DNA of 64,000 bases from Henricia sp. BOLD:AAB3569 (taxonomy: Eukaryota > Echinodermata > Asteroidea > Spinulosida > Echinasteridae): positions 1,550,001-1,614,000 of the forward strand of contig JBBELK010000011.1 of NCBI GenBank assembly GCA_037783545.1, given 5' to 3'. Positions 21,901 to 33,580 of the stretch are shown here, one piece after another. Position numbers and translations under genes: made by a program. Positions within the stretch are counted from its first letter, which is position 1. Every line of letters begins with the position of its first letter. A model generated the notes under the pieces. That model was not told the DNA's origin. It did not search any database and saw only the letters and a program-made list of their open reading frames with translations.

Positions 21901-24007
21901 TATCATCTGTAGCTTGCTGCAATTTCTTGCTCTTTTCATCGAGCTGATTGCGCATCCGTTGGAACAAGATATTGAGGGCTGGGTCCAGGAGTGCGGAGCG
22001 TAACTGGGAGGCGCCTGGGGTGATCCCTTTAGTGATCTCCCCGAGCTGGGTCTAAAAAAAATGGCAAACATGTTTTTTAATTTTTTTATTTTATGAAAAC
22101 AAACAGGATTTAAGTTTAACTTCAAACTTTAACTGTGACCAAAACTGACATTGAGAATTACAAAATGAGAAATGTTATCACAAAAATTATAATAAATTAT
22201 CAAACACCGACATTCTATCTTGTGTTTCTTATTTTCTTAAAGTTGCAATGTCCTTGTTTGGGTGAAAGAATTTAAAAAAAATTAATACACACAAGCGAAC
22301 GAATTTACGAAAATTGTTCGTAAATTGTCTTTTTTTTGAAACGGGCTTCACATGTTGTACATGTGCGCGTACACTCATGTACATAGTATGTGTGCAATGT
22401 ACAGACGCACATGTACATGTACATTTATGTCATAACCCTGTTTCTTGTTTTTAATCGACTGACATTAAAGGCACAGGCTCGTCAGCAATGCGCGCCCATA
22501 GCAAAGGCATGGAGCTGCGTGTTTCGAGCACGAATTTGGCGGGCGTGCATTGCTGACGAGCCTGTGCCTTTAATCCTTGACGGATTTTTACGTTCTTGGT
22601 ACCAAATGAAAGCTGATAACTTTTTCTATTATAAAAAAATAGCAATTTTTAAATGTTGACGCTCAAATCGACCTAAAATCGGACAGTGCAACTTTAATGG
22701 AGTATTTTTGTTGTAATGCTATCTCATTTAAAAGTTAAAATGTTATGGTAATGAGTTTTTTTTCTCATTATTTCTGCGGAAATTTCTGAGTAATTTGAAG
22801 TGGGAAAGTATTCCTTTACGTAAAGAATAAAAAATGGTATGAGCATGTGACCCAAGGGTCATCTAGACGGGGCAGTGAGAGGGGGTTTACTAGGAAGAGA
22901 AAGTAACGTACTGCTATTTCCTGTAATTCCTGTTCTTTCCTTGTTAGCTGCATTAGAAGGACCTTTTCCTTGCGACTCGCTTCCGTCTGTTGCTGTTTCA
23001 GTCGCTCTTCGAGATCGCTACGGGCCTCTGTGATAAAATAAGAATAAACATCAGTTTGAATTACAAAAATAAGCCATCAACAAACAAATCATTTTGTCAG
23101 CTTATCGTGATTACCGCTTGGTTGAGCTTGTACGAAATTAAAACTGTATTGTGGTAAGGAAAACGGGGCTAAGTCTGCCCTGGCAACAATCCCACAATAC
23201 AGTTCTGCTTTTGCGCAAACTCACCCAAGCGGTAAATGCAATAATGTCTATTAATTTTACATGAAAAAGTAGGATTTAACGTTCATGGGAGACTGCACTT
23301 TAAAGGCACAGGCTCGTCTAGCAATGCGCATGCGCCAAATTCATGCCACGAAATACGCAGCTCCATAGCAAAGGCATGGAGCTGCGAATTTTGTGGCACG
23401 AATTTGGCGCGCGCGCATTGCTGACGAGCCTGGGCCTTTAAAATACAGCGAATTTTCATTTGAATAACCTCCGACTTGAATTAAGACCCAGGGACATGTT
23501 ATGTATTTGTGAAGGCTTGTGAGGACTTGGGGCGGTTTGAGAGAATTGCGGTGAGCTTGTGAAAGACGTGTGACGGACCGGACTCGTAACAGACTTGTGG
23601 TGGACTAGTGACCAACTTGTGGTTTGACTTCAAGCCTGGTGCTAAGTTCTAGCCCTGACGTCCCTAATTTCTGGATTGATCAATAACCTACCATTGAGAC
23701 CACCACTGCCATCTAGTTTGGTGAGCAGACTGGCGATGTAAGATTCCTGCTTCTTATACTCGGTAATAAGTTCCTCCTTCGTCATTTCAACCAAGCCGTC
23801 TCCTCCCAGTCGAATCTGGTCAAGAATGAGGATCCAAGTCATAATTTAAAGATACATGTGTTTTTATATCCCCAGAGATGTATATCCAGGGTGTCTGTAA
23901 AAATTGATAACTTTGCTTGTCACCCAACCTACAATAACTCGGTGAAAAAAGTATAGTTCACGAAAGGTTCTGCTTACCCGCTTAGCAGGAGGATCTTCTC
24001 CGGACAT
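18969..24007 (-). CDS. WTAP: WTAP, m6A-writer regulatory subunit, six coding exons, 796 aa
   Basis: Exons (minus strand): 24007-23978, 23815-23692, 23027-22912, 22051-21873, 21346-21192 and 20755-18969. All have GT-AG ends, phases match, and the total of 2391 nt is exactly 797 codons. The order follows vertebrate WTAP: an MTKEELITEYKKQESYI start region, a coiled coil (ERLKQQQTEASRKEKVL), QLRSALLDPALNILF, WKFTPDSQTGKRLMAKCR, then LEAELALQKKYSEELKASQD joined to ELNEFVIQLDEEVEGMQST. WTAP is a nuclear coiled-coil scaffold that binds METTL3-METTL14 and, with VIRMA, RBM15, ZC3H13 and HAKAI, directs mRNA N6-methylation and splicing (Drosophila Fl(2)d). The coiled core ends near residue 240. About 550 residues of Glu/Ser/Thr/Gln-rich, low-complexity tail follow in one exon, versus roughly 150-200 residues in human. 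Part of exon 5 is triplicated. The start ATG gives MSGEDPPAKR. Confidence 0.93.
20917..21325 (-). repeat. 137-bp tandem triplication of the 3' half of WTAP exon 5
   Basis: The donor-side landmark ccatcct occurs at 21191, 21054 and 20917, exactly 137 bases apart each time. Each copy holds the exon end (TGRTAQ to KASQD), the donor GTGAGT and GC-rich intron text. Only the 5'-most copy (gene orientation) is continuous with the upstream half of the exon and its acceptor. The copy at 20917 differs from it at five coding positions, all synonymous. The middle copy has K-to-R and A-to-T changes. The 162-nt intron after the last copy has no in-frame stop. Confidence 0.85.
21480..21740. repeat. Interspersed repeat (ttacaccaacctttttgcttccacatcc family)
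   Basis: The phrases gcgcccccatttttc, attacaccaacctttttgc, gcttccacatccaaattg and cccatggatagtattttgggg recur at 26065-26300. They recur in reverse orientation at 40487-40690, and partly at 34195-34240. This copy is within WTAP intron 4. Confidence 0.6.
22466..22576. mobile_element. Short palindromic element, TIR TTAAAGGCACAGGCTCGTC
   Basis: The left end (ttaaaggcacaggctcgtca) and right end (tgacgagcctgtgcctttaa) are perfect inverted repeats around a ~70-bp centre. A longer sibling is at 23300-23447, also in a WTAP intron. A more diverged relative is at 48283-48577 (aaggacgcaggcttgtcaat and attgacgagcctgcgtctt). Confidence 0.8.
23300..23447. mobile_element. Second copy of the GGCACAGGCTCGTC palindrome
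   Basis: The same inverted ends as 22466-22576 flank a centre that is itself palindromic (atgccacgaaatacgcagct and agctgcgaattttgtggcac). It lies in WTAP intron 2. Confidence 0.75.
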
Positions 24008-26400
24008 TTTGCTGTTAAACCTAATTCGGGAAGGTTTAATACAAGAAAAGGAAATAAGAAATATAATTTAAAATACAAGACATATTATAAACAAAAACAA
24101 ACTCACGTATTTATGTCACTCAGCATAGTCACAAGGACAAGGTGACCCATGACCTCACCACCCTGAACAACGGCTGTTCATGGGTCAGTCTACTGGCGAC
24201 TATGTCGACATTTACAGTAGACTTCAGTTGCGACTTGCAAACTTGTGTACAAAAGAGAGCCTAATCTTACCTACTTACAGAGAGCCTAATCTCCAGTTGA
24301 TTTTAACTTTTTAAGAAGGAAATTAGCTTTTTTCACTCAAATTTGGTATTGCATTCTTCCTGAAATTCTTGTGAAAATAGCTCTGCCAACTTGACGTACA
24401 TGATGTTGTCATGTATAACTACAACTTGCATACAGTGCCATAACAGAGACTATGGGAATCTAGTGCTATAATACAGACTAGTATTGGAATCTAGTTACGC
24501 CCTACGGTGGCCGCCGTAACTATAGGCATAGGCCATAGCCGCAGCAACGAACAAAATTAATTCACAACTGCTAAACAAAATGGCCGACAACACTGTTTAT
24601 TTTCGAAAATCAAATTTTCTCCAGAATTGCTCATTCAAATTGCACCCTTTTTCGAAAAATTGCCCATTGTATTCTTACCCCTTCTACTGCACTGTTTCCC
24701 ACAAATTAAGATTTCTTGCAACTGATCATTAGGTGGCGTCTTTGAGACGATAAATTTTGCAATTAATTGAGCGTCATTTTTCAATTTTTATGCGGATCCA
24801 TGTTTGCAAAAACATAGCATGTGCAGTTTGATAGTTCAGCGGTGAAAATTTCTCAACTCCAGTAAACACCTAACGCCCTGGAAAATCACACTGCCGTATG
24901 AGGGCGCACTCTGGACATATCGTCTGCAGTTTACCATTTTTTTCTTGAAATAATATTTAAAGAAGGAAATTTTGATCCATTCTATCTACCACTATCCCAA
25001 CTTTTTGTTACAGCACAGTCGTTAATTGTATAACTTTTGGGGGAACTAAGACCATGGAGGAAGATCTAAGACAAAGAGTACAATCGGTACAGACTAGAAA
25101 CATAGGATTAGGAGAGCAGTCAGTCTATTCATGGAGGTAGGAACCTCCATGGTCTATTCAAAGTGATTGTCTTGTCTGGAGCTATATGGAGTAAGATGTC
25201 CGACGCGTTGCTTCAATTATCGCATATCCATCTGCTGTTGCACATCATATTACTGACTACAATAAACAGCAGAGATGGCTTTGGCGTGTCTGCCATCTTA
25301 CTACACCCATAAATACTTGGCTGAGACTGGTTTCCGGTCCACGCGATCGCTTAATGTTTGACAAGGACATCATAAAGAAGTGCCGGCTACTAAATATGAA
25401 CTTGTAATGTAACGTGGGCGAAGAAGGTATGTGTCATGTTTCTTGTAAAGACCATTTGAGGTATACTGATTTGTGTGCAGCCTTCTGAGCTTTACATACC
25501 CGCGGCGCTTATGATAATGACCAACAGCTTCGCAGGGGTCCCGCACCGAAATTCAGCGCGGGCCTCAATCAGTGATGAGCTCTCATCGTGATTCCCCAGT
25601 CCGGGGCCGCGTTCCAAACGTAACACGCAAACGTTTGCACAAGTTTGCAACGTTGGCCAACACTTTCGAGTGGAACGAATTGTGCGCCCTCCCCGTTCCC
25701 CAACGTTGGCCAACAAACTTTTGGATTGTTCGCGATGTTCGCGGCGATGTTCGCGAGTCATTTCAAAATGGTGCCCATCCCATGAAAGATGACAGACGAT
25801 AGTTTGTAGTTTGGAAAATAACAAACAAATTGCACCTTTTTTCTCCCTTATCGCTTGCCATACACAATCAATAGCAACGTGTCACATTTCCTTAACATAT
25901 TGGTAAGCAGCGGAGAGCCACATTACAACGTCGGTACGACTGCTGTGACAGTGGGCGCCGCTATCTTGACAATGTTAACAACCCGTTCGCGTTTTTGGGA
26001 CGCAGCCCTGATGTGCCAGCATCCACAACAGGTCTGGGTACGAGACTACTTACGACGCGTCGCCATTTGACGCCCCCATTTTTCTCATGGGTGATGAGAA
26101 TTTACTACTATTAAGCGTCATATTTTTCTCATTACCATTCTGAATTTTCGCGCTCTAAATCCATTATTTCTAGGGATATCGTCAACAATCCTCCAAAGTT
26201 TAGTAAAGTAATTTACTTAGTATCCGATTCCATAAAGCAGTGTAATGATTACACCAACCTTTCTGCTCCCACATCCAATTGCAACCGGATGTCACAAGTG
26301 AGTTTGAGGTTTTCAAAATAAGCATGAATAAATTAGTGAATGTGTTTTTGCCTTTAAACAAAAATAAATTGATAGTTGTTTGCACCTTTAAATATGGTGT
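24008..26400. other. Region upstream of WTAP, no further gene seen
   Basis: This should contain the WTAP promoter and 5' UTR, but no initiator or TATA box could be assigned. Around 25590-25760 there are inverted CAACGTTGGCCAACA words. A 26065-26300 repeat copy follows. No paired splice sites bounding a protein-like frame were found. Confidence 0.4.
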
Positions 26401-26779
26401 GTTAGGCCCGCTTCAAACGTAGACTTGATGTCAAGTCTGTAACTAGACCGGTTGTTTCGTAAACGGCAGCAGCGTAGTCGTGAATGGACTGGGAACAAGT
26501 CTAATCGACCTCTAGTACTATTCATAACAACGACTGTTGCGTGTGGGGATTATAGGCGTCAGACGAACCAAATACGACTGTCTAGAGACTTGACCTCAAG
26601 TCTACTTCAAACATCGCGCTTATGCTGTGTCGAATTAAATTAAACTTGATTTTTGTTAAATTCGACACGGCACAAGCACGACGTTTGAAGCCATTTGGCT
26701 CAGCAAAATGAGTTCGACACGGCAAAAGATTTGAGTTCGACAGGGTCGGCCGTGCTAACTAGAAACTCTATTTAGGAAT

Positions 26780-27155
26780 GCGCATGTGAGTAAAGAATAA
26801 CAAACAAACAAGTGCATCAAAATAATAAAAAGGCGACGTACAATGGACAGAATGGAAAACGCACGTGTAGAACGTCCATGACGTGCACAATACTCATCCG
26901 CCATGTTGGATGTAGTTAAGCTCGACTGGGAGTTTGCAATTAAGTTCGACGTTTGAAGCCACTGCCGTGCTTACACCGTACCAACGTCGTGCCAAGTTGA
27001 ATTTCGAGCTTAAATACATCCAACATGGCGGATGAGTATTGTGCGCGTCATGGACGTTGTGCACGTGCGTTTTCCATTCTGTCCATTGTACGTCGATCGC
27101 CATATTTATTATTTTGATGCACTTGTTTGTTACTCACATACACGCTGCGAGCATG
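26780..27155. mobile_element. Palindromic element inside the nested foldback
   Basis: Arms pair from catgtgagtaaagaataacaaa and caagtgcatcaaaataataa on the left to ttattattttgatgcacttg and tttgttactcacatacacg on the right. The centre includes catccgccatgttggatgta and its complement. Confidence 0.7.
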
Positions 27156-28144
27156 CGCATTCCTAGCCTTTAGTCAAGGCTGCCTTGGCGAGTTATATAT
27201 TCGCGCGCAGCCAGTTTTGCAACGCTTGAGGAAAGACTAGCACGCACGGACTGTCCGCCCAGACAGCCTTTACCATAGTCTTTCGGAAAGACTGCCTTTT
27301 TGCGCGCAATACACGATGTACATAGACTATTCACCATTGGCCGCCAGAGGGCGCACCTGAAATACACGTTGTAAGTGTAGGTACGCCCTCTGGCGGCTAA
27401 AATGAACAATGTGGGGATCGCGAACTCGGTCTTGCATCAAGACTACCTTTACCATAGCGTTTTTTGGAGCTTATGTTTTTCTTTATTTCTGTCTACCGTT
27501 TTGGTAGAGGGGTTACGTGCATAATGCATGAGGTCAGGATTCCCCATTGACCAATGAGAAGGTGAACTGTTAAACTGCATGACGTCATACGCATAGAAAA
27601 TTAGGCAGTTGTAGTTTGTGTGAATCTTCGAAGAATAAAAAGCTAAATATTTCGGGAAACTTAATAAGTCCCAACATATCCAGGCCAAGAAAATGCTCGC
27701 TGGAGATGATCGCGATTTAGGGGAATATTAAATTCACCAAGGCCTACTCGTACCCCCGAACCGGCCGGCCGCACAGTACACCGTGCCGCGCCGGTATATG
27801 CCGCCGACCGGTCGTCTGCGGCGACCGCCCCGCTAGTGCATGGCAATGCCGCACGGTGCATTGTTTGTTGTTTTGCGTACAATGTATGATGTAAAGGCAA
27901 TGAAGCATGGCATAAAAAAATTTTCAACAAAATCTTACTGCAAAAGAAAATTTTCTTACTGCTAAAATTGCTTCTTTGTCACCCAATTTGTCACCCTCTC
28001 TGGAGCATTTATCATGTCATATTTAAAAGGATTTATTAGTGATATTTAAATTTATATATACCCTGAACAAACAGTTCCTTACTATTTGTTACGATAAACA
28101 AGTTCAAATGTCTGTCAACCTGCGACAAGCCACGACAATTACTT

Positions 28145-28316
28145 ACAACTTAAGCGGGCCTCCCACTGTGCGATTTTTGCCACGAATTTCCTACGAATTG
28201 GTACGATTTGTTACGATTACCAGAGACTGTCTATAGACTCTACACACAATCGTACCAAATCGTAGCTAATCGTACCAATTCGTGGCAAAAATCGCACAGT
28301 GGGAGGCCCGCTTTAC
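28145..28316. mobile_element. ~165-bp MITE, TIR AGCGGGCCTCCCACTGTGCG
   Basis: The ends aagcgggcctcccactgtgc and gcacagtgggaggcccgctt are long inverted repeats that continue as gatttttgccacgaatt, around a centre of tctatagactctacacac. Further copies: about 32948-33075 (left end truncated), 33093-33252, 33252-33416 and 37015-37156. TTA or TA bases flank the ends. Confidence 0.85.
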
Positions 28317-28899
28317 AACAACTCTTAAGTTACGATTACTTACGAAAAACACTGCCACTGTGTGACAATTGTACTAGCTGGCTCTGGTGATCTTTATAAA
28401 TCATAAATTTTGGGAATTTCAAAGCCAAATCGCACAGTGGGAGCTAAGCCGGTATTCCGCTGTGCAATATTTTCTTACGACTAGTCGCAATAATCTTAAG
28501 ATATAACGGGTACAATTTCGTAGCGTCTCGCAGGTTGTCACAGACTTTTGTACAGTTTTTGGTCACCCACTGCATGATTTGCCACAATTTGTTGCGACTG
28601 CGACACATGCAAAAGTAGGAAGTATTGTACGTGTCGTAAGGATTCTCAGCCACTTCACGACATATCTTTTAATTTGCAAATTCTAACGCTTACGATATGG
28701 TTACAATGTGCAATTTATTCCGAAAACATACAAATTTTTCCCTTTATTTTTGTTAGTGATCTCCCAATTTAACAGTTTCTTAAGAGATGACACGGTACGA
28801 TCAGAAAATTTGTTGATCCTGTTTAAATGTCCATGACAAGCCACAGCTTACGAAACTCTACGACAAGCTACGATTGCACTGTAACAAATCTTAGAAAAT

Positions 28900-30480
28900 C
28901 GTAATGCTTAGCGCTTATTGAATTGTTGTGATATGGATTTTTTTATAAATACATACGAATGTCTGCGATTCTTTACGATTCCTTACAATGACAGTACAAA
29001 TCTACGACATCTGTGACTTGTTCAGATACATGCGAATGTCTGCGATCATGATCACACATTGTGCGATTCATTACGATTCCTTACTATTTGTTACGATTCC
29101 TTAATATTTGTTATGATTTCTTACGATGACGCAGTACAAATCTACTGTGACGACATCTGCGTGTTAATTGTTCAGACAGTCAATCATTTTGTTACAAATC
29201 TTAGAAAATGTTAACGCTTAGCGCTTATCGTATTGTAAAGATAAATGCATTTTCAGTATACGAATGTCTGCGATTCCTTACGATGACAGTACAAATCTAC
29301 GACATCTGTGACTTGTTCAGATACATACGAATGTCTGCGATCATGATCATCACACATTGTGCGATTCATTACGATTCCTTACTATTTGTTACGATTCCTT
29401 AATATTTGTTATGATTTCTTACGATGACGCAGTACAAATCTACTGTGACGACATCTGCGTGTTAATTGTTCAGACAGTCGATCATTTTGTTACAAATCTT
29501 AGAAAATGTTAACGCTTAGCGCTTATCGTATTGTAAAGATAAATGCATTTTCAGTATACGAATGTCTGCGATTCCTTACAATGACAGTACGAATCTACGA
29601 CATCTGCGACTTGTTCAGATACATACGAATGTCTGCGATCATGATCATCACACATTGTGCGATTCATTACGATTCCTTACTATTTGTTACGATTCCTTAA
29701 TATTTGTTATGATTTCTTACGATGACGCAGTACAAATCTACTGTGACGACATCTGCGTGTTAATTGTTCAGACAGTCAATCATTTTGTTACAAATCTTAG
29801 AAAATTGTAACGCTTAGCGCTTATCGTATTGTAAAGATAAATGCATTTTCAGTATACGAATGTCTGCGATTCCTTACAATGACAGTACGAATCTACGACA
29901 TCTGCGACTTGTTCAGATACATACGAATGTCTGCGATCATGATCACACATTGTGCGATTAATTACGATTCCTTACTATTTGTTACGATTCCTTAATATTT
30001 GTTATGATTTCTTACGATGACGCAGTACAAATCTACTGTGACGACATCTGCGTGTTGTTCAGATCACAGTCGATCATTTTGTTACAAATCTTAGAAAATT
30101 GTAACGCTTAGCGCTTATCGTATTGTAACGATAAATGCATTTTCAGTATACGAATGTCTGCGATTCCTTACAATGACAGTACGAATCAACGACATCTGTG
30201 ACTTGTTCAGATACATGCGAATGTCTGCGATCATGATCACACATTGTGCGATTCATTACGATTCCTTACTATTTGTTACGATTCCTTAATATTTGTTATG
30301 ATTTCTTACGATGACGCAGTACAAATCTACTGTGACGACATCTGCGTGTTGCAGACAGTCGATCATTTTGTTACAATTCTTAGAAAATTGTAACGCTTAG
30401 CGCTTATCATATTGTAACGATATATGCATTTCCAGTATATAAATGTCTGCGATTCATTACGATTCCTTACGATGACAGTG
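28900..30480. repeat. ~298-bp satellite, six units
   Basis: The marker taacgcttagcgcttat recurs at 29212, 29510, 29808, 30102 and 30391, with a diverged start at 28902. Periods are 289-310 bp. Units are rich in ttacgattcc, tgtctgcgat and gatcatgatcac. The flanks on both sides (about 28430 and 30670) carry fragments of the CCCACTGTGCGAT MITE end, so the array seems to have grown inside a MITE-related element. Confidence 0.85.
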
Positions 30481-31449
30481 CGAATCTACGACATCTGAGA
30501 CTTGTTCAGAAACATACAAATGTCTGCGATCATGATTACGCATTGTGCGATTCATTACAATTCCTTAAGATTTAGTTACGATGTAGTACAAATCAACAAC
30601 ATCTGCGACAAGCCACGACCACTTACGATACTCCATAACAATCTTCGAAAAGCTGTGTTTTACGTAACCCTCCCACTTTGCGATATATCGTATAAAAAGT
30701 TGCAGGTAATCTCAGCAAAATTGAACAGTGAAATTTGTTAGTCGAATATGGTAGTCGACAGGCCCAAACCGATTATCCTTGCAACTTGAGAAAAACCTAG
30801 GAGAAAAGTCGGATTTTGTTCAAATTAATTGTCATATGGGCTATAGGTTTTGTACACGGGGTGCAAGGACGACTTGTCTCGAGGACGACTTGAGCCAGGA
30901 ACGACTTGTCTCGGGGACGACTTGACCTGGGGATGACTTGACCTAGGTGTTAATTGAGGGGAGCGAGTTGACTCGGGGACGACTTGTCCCGTTTCGCGTA
31001 CTAGGCCTACGCGCGGTGTTTTGTTTGCCACACGAAAAGCATTGTTTAGCGAGATTTTATAACTTTAAAAATGGTTAATAAATTTATGTGGAGTTACTCC
31101 ATTAGACCATAGAACTTTGACTAATCATGTTTCTTGTATTTTGTTTTCCTGGTGCGAATAATAACTTTCGTTTTTTTCGTGAATGCTACCTATATTTATA
31201 TGGATGATTCCAGAAGCTCCCCGCCGCTGGTTGGTTACAATTTATGAATAATTCACCACCTCCGTTGCTGTTGAATTATTCAGCACGAAGGTCATATACG
31301 CTTTGGTAAAGGCGTTCGGGGCGAACAGTCTGCAGTATGAATGTTAGTCTTTCCTCAAGCGCTAGCAAAACAGTGCACAAAACAAACCTCGCCACGGACG
31401 CCTTGACTAAAGGCTAGCGCATTCCTAGTTGTGAACAAAATTGCGGACC

Positions 31450-32170
31450 CACTTCGAACTAGTCTTAGCCCAAGACTACTCTGGTCGATATTGGTTTGTG
31501 TACGCGTTGGCCATTCCCAGTAGTGGGCCCTCTTGCAGCACTAACTGGCCAACCCTTTGCTCACTAGAGTAGTCTTGGGAATTTCTCCCGGAAGTTCAGC
31601 ATTGGGGGCGGTACCGTTTTATGTAAATAGCTGCAGAGGGTTTTATGATGGCACACAAGGGACATGGCATACCACAGATATCTTTGCAAATATTTGCAAT
31701 GTCGCAATTATCTTCATAAACAAATGTATTTTGCGATGTCATACGCCTTTGGAAACATGTTTGTAAATATATTCGCAAACATTTGCCAAGAAACTTATGC
31801 CACCGAAAATATTAGCAACGATAAAACGGTCATGTTCGATGATTCTTGTAAGCCGCCTTATATTTTTCAAACCATTCGAAGCGCGTGCACGCCGTATATT
31901 TGGGTCACGCGCGCTCTGCAGTCTGCGGTCGACGCGCTGTTTTTGGGTCGCTCGCTGCATTCCCACGCTCTGCTGTATTTGGGTCACTCGCTGATTGGTT
32001 CCCTAAGAAAGCCTAGGCAAAAACAAAGAAAAAGTTAAAACTTCCGGGAGAAATTCCCAAGACTACTCTAGTGAGCAAAGACTGGTCCGTTAGTGCTGCA
32101 AGAGGGCGCACTATATGGCCAACGCGTACACAAACCAATATCGACTAGAGTAGTCTTGGGCCAAGACTAT
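31450..32170. mobile_element. ~700-bp foldback element (TAGTCTTGGG arms)
   Basis: The left arm (caagactactctggtcgata, gcgttggcca, ctagagtagtcttgggaatt, tctcccggaag) is mirrored by the right arm (cttccgggaga, aattcccaagactactctag, ggccaacgcg, tatcgactagagtagtcttg). The centre holds no recognised gene. Confidence 0.75.
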
Positions 32171-32427
32171 AACTTCGAACTGGAATTAAATTCGACATGG
32201 CAGAAGCAGACGTTTGAAGCCAATCCCTGCTTGTGCCGCACTGAATAGAGTTAGCACGGCAGACCTTGTCGAGCTCAAATCTTCTGCCGTGTCGAACTCA
32301 TTTTGCCGAGCCAAATTGCTTTAAACGTCGTGCTTGTGCCGTGTCGAAAAAAAATCAAGTTTAATTTAATTCGACACGGCATAAGCGCGACGTTTGAAGC
32401 GGGCCTTATTTCCCCTTTAATCATGAT

Positions 32428-32625
32428 GGCCAGAGACACCGGGGAATCCCCTTGCTCATTACGAAAGAATGCTCTGTGATCTTTAGAGTGCGTTACCATT
32501 ACCTAACACACTGGACCAACGGCTTTACATCCCTTTCGAAGGATGGAGCAAGTGTGGTCGAGTGCCTTGCCCAAGGGCACAGGTACCGCATCCGGATTCG
32601 AACCCGCAACCACATGTTTGATAGT
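32428..32625 (-). mobile_element. tRNA-derived SINE, minus strand, head truncated
   Basis: The reverse complement contains the B-box-like GGTTGCGGGTTCGAATCC followed by the body ttgggcaaggcactcgacc. It matches the family at 33410-33580. Confidence 0.65.
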
Positions 32626-33092
32626 TTTGGTATGAGGGTGTTTATATGAATATTCTATAAGTTTTGTATATTGATGTGCTTAGTGGAGGATGAATATTTC
32701 CTTATTTGGATAAGTGGTGGAGTTGGTGTGGTGTGTGGGTGTGAATATGGTTAGGTTTGACAATGGGCATTCCTGAAATGTTTTGAGATAGATCTGGAGT
32801 GACCCTGGGGACTGTAAAAGGGATTGTATGTTGAACCTTTGAACCTGCTGAACTTTTATTATTATGAGGAAACCCATTGAAGAATTGGAATTACAAATGG
32901 CCAGAGACACCGGGGAATCCCCTTGCTCCTTACGAAAGAATGCTCTGTGATCTCACTGTGCGATTTTTGCCACGATTCCCCTACGAATTGGTACGATTAT
33001 CGGAAACTGCCTATAGACTATACACACAATCGTAGCCAATCGTAGCTAATTCGTGGCAAAAATCGCACAGTGGGAGGCCCGCTTTACCATTA

Positions 33093-33416
33093 CCTAAAGC
33101 GGGCCTCCCACTGTGCGATTTTTGCCACGATTTAGGTACGATTAGCTACGATTTGGTACGATTGTGTGTAGAGTGTATACATAATCGTACCAAATCGTAG
33201 CTAATCGTACCTAATTCGTAGCAAAAATCGCACAGTGGGAGGCCCGCTTTAAGCGAGCCGGCCCACTGTGCGATTTTGGCCACGAATTTCCTACGAATTG
33301 GTACGATTTGGTAGGATTACCAGAGACTGTCTATAGGCTCTACACACAATCGTACCAAATCGTAGCTAATCGTACCTATTTCGTGGCAAAAATCGTACAG
33401 TGGGAGGCCCGCTTTA
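33093..33416. mobile_element. Two abutting copies of the AGCGGGCC MITE
   Basis: One full palindrome ends at about 33252 (ggcccgcttta) and another begins there (agcgagccggcccactgtgc) and ends at about 33416. The element at 32948-33075 stands just to the left. Together they form a cluster of three related insertions. Confidence 0.8.
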
Positions 33417-33580
33417 CACACTGGACTAACGGCTTTACACCCCTTTCGCCAGGATATGGAGCAAGTGTGGTTGAGTGCCTTGCCCAAGGGCACAGGTACC
33501 GCAGCCGGATTCGATCCCGCAACCACAGGTTTTTACCTATAATTGCGAGTCAATGACCCATACCACTCGGCCACGGTACA
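33410..33580 (-). mobile_element. tRNA-derived SINE with intact head, minus strand
   Basis: The minus strand reads GTGGCCGAGTGGT (A box), then GGTTGCGGGATCGAATCC (B box) with leucine/serine-tRNA-like spacing, then the shared body. The element inserted next to the MITE cluster. A matching full copy is at 41350-41545. Confidence 0.7.

Larger units (their letters stand above)
26402..32407. mobile_element. ~6-kb nested foldback element
   Basis: The left end (ggcccgcttcaaacgt, with cgtcgaattaaattaaacttga and aattcgacacggcacaagcac further in) is mirrored by the right end (aagtttaatttaattcgacacgg and acgtttgaagcgggcc). TTA flanks both ends directly (ttaggcccgc and gcgggcctta), so a 3-bp target duplication is possible. 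Inside are a second inverted pair (about 27155-27260 and 31325-31430), two smaller palindromes, a MITE and a satellite. No transposase-like frame was recognised. Confidence 0.55.

Noticed and set aside
31664..32038. 124-codon frame within the 31450-32170 foldback
   Set aside because: It lies across a palindromic element, partner frames exist on the other strand, and no protein family is recognised.
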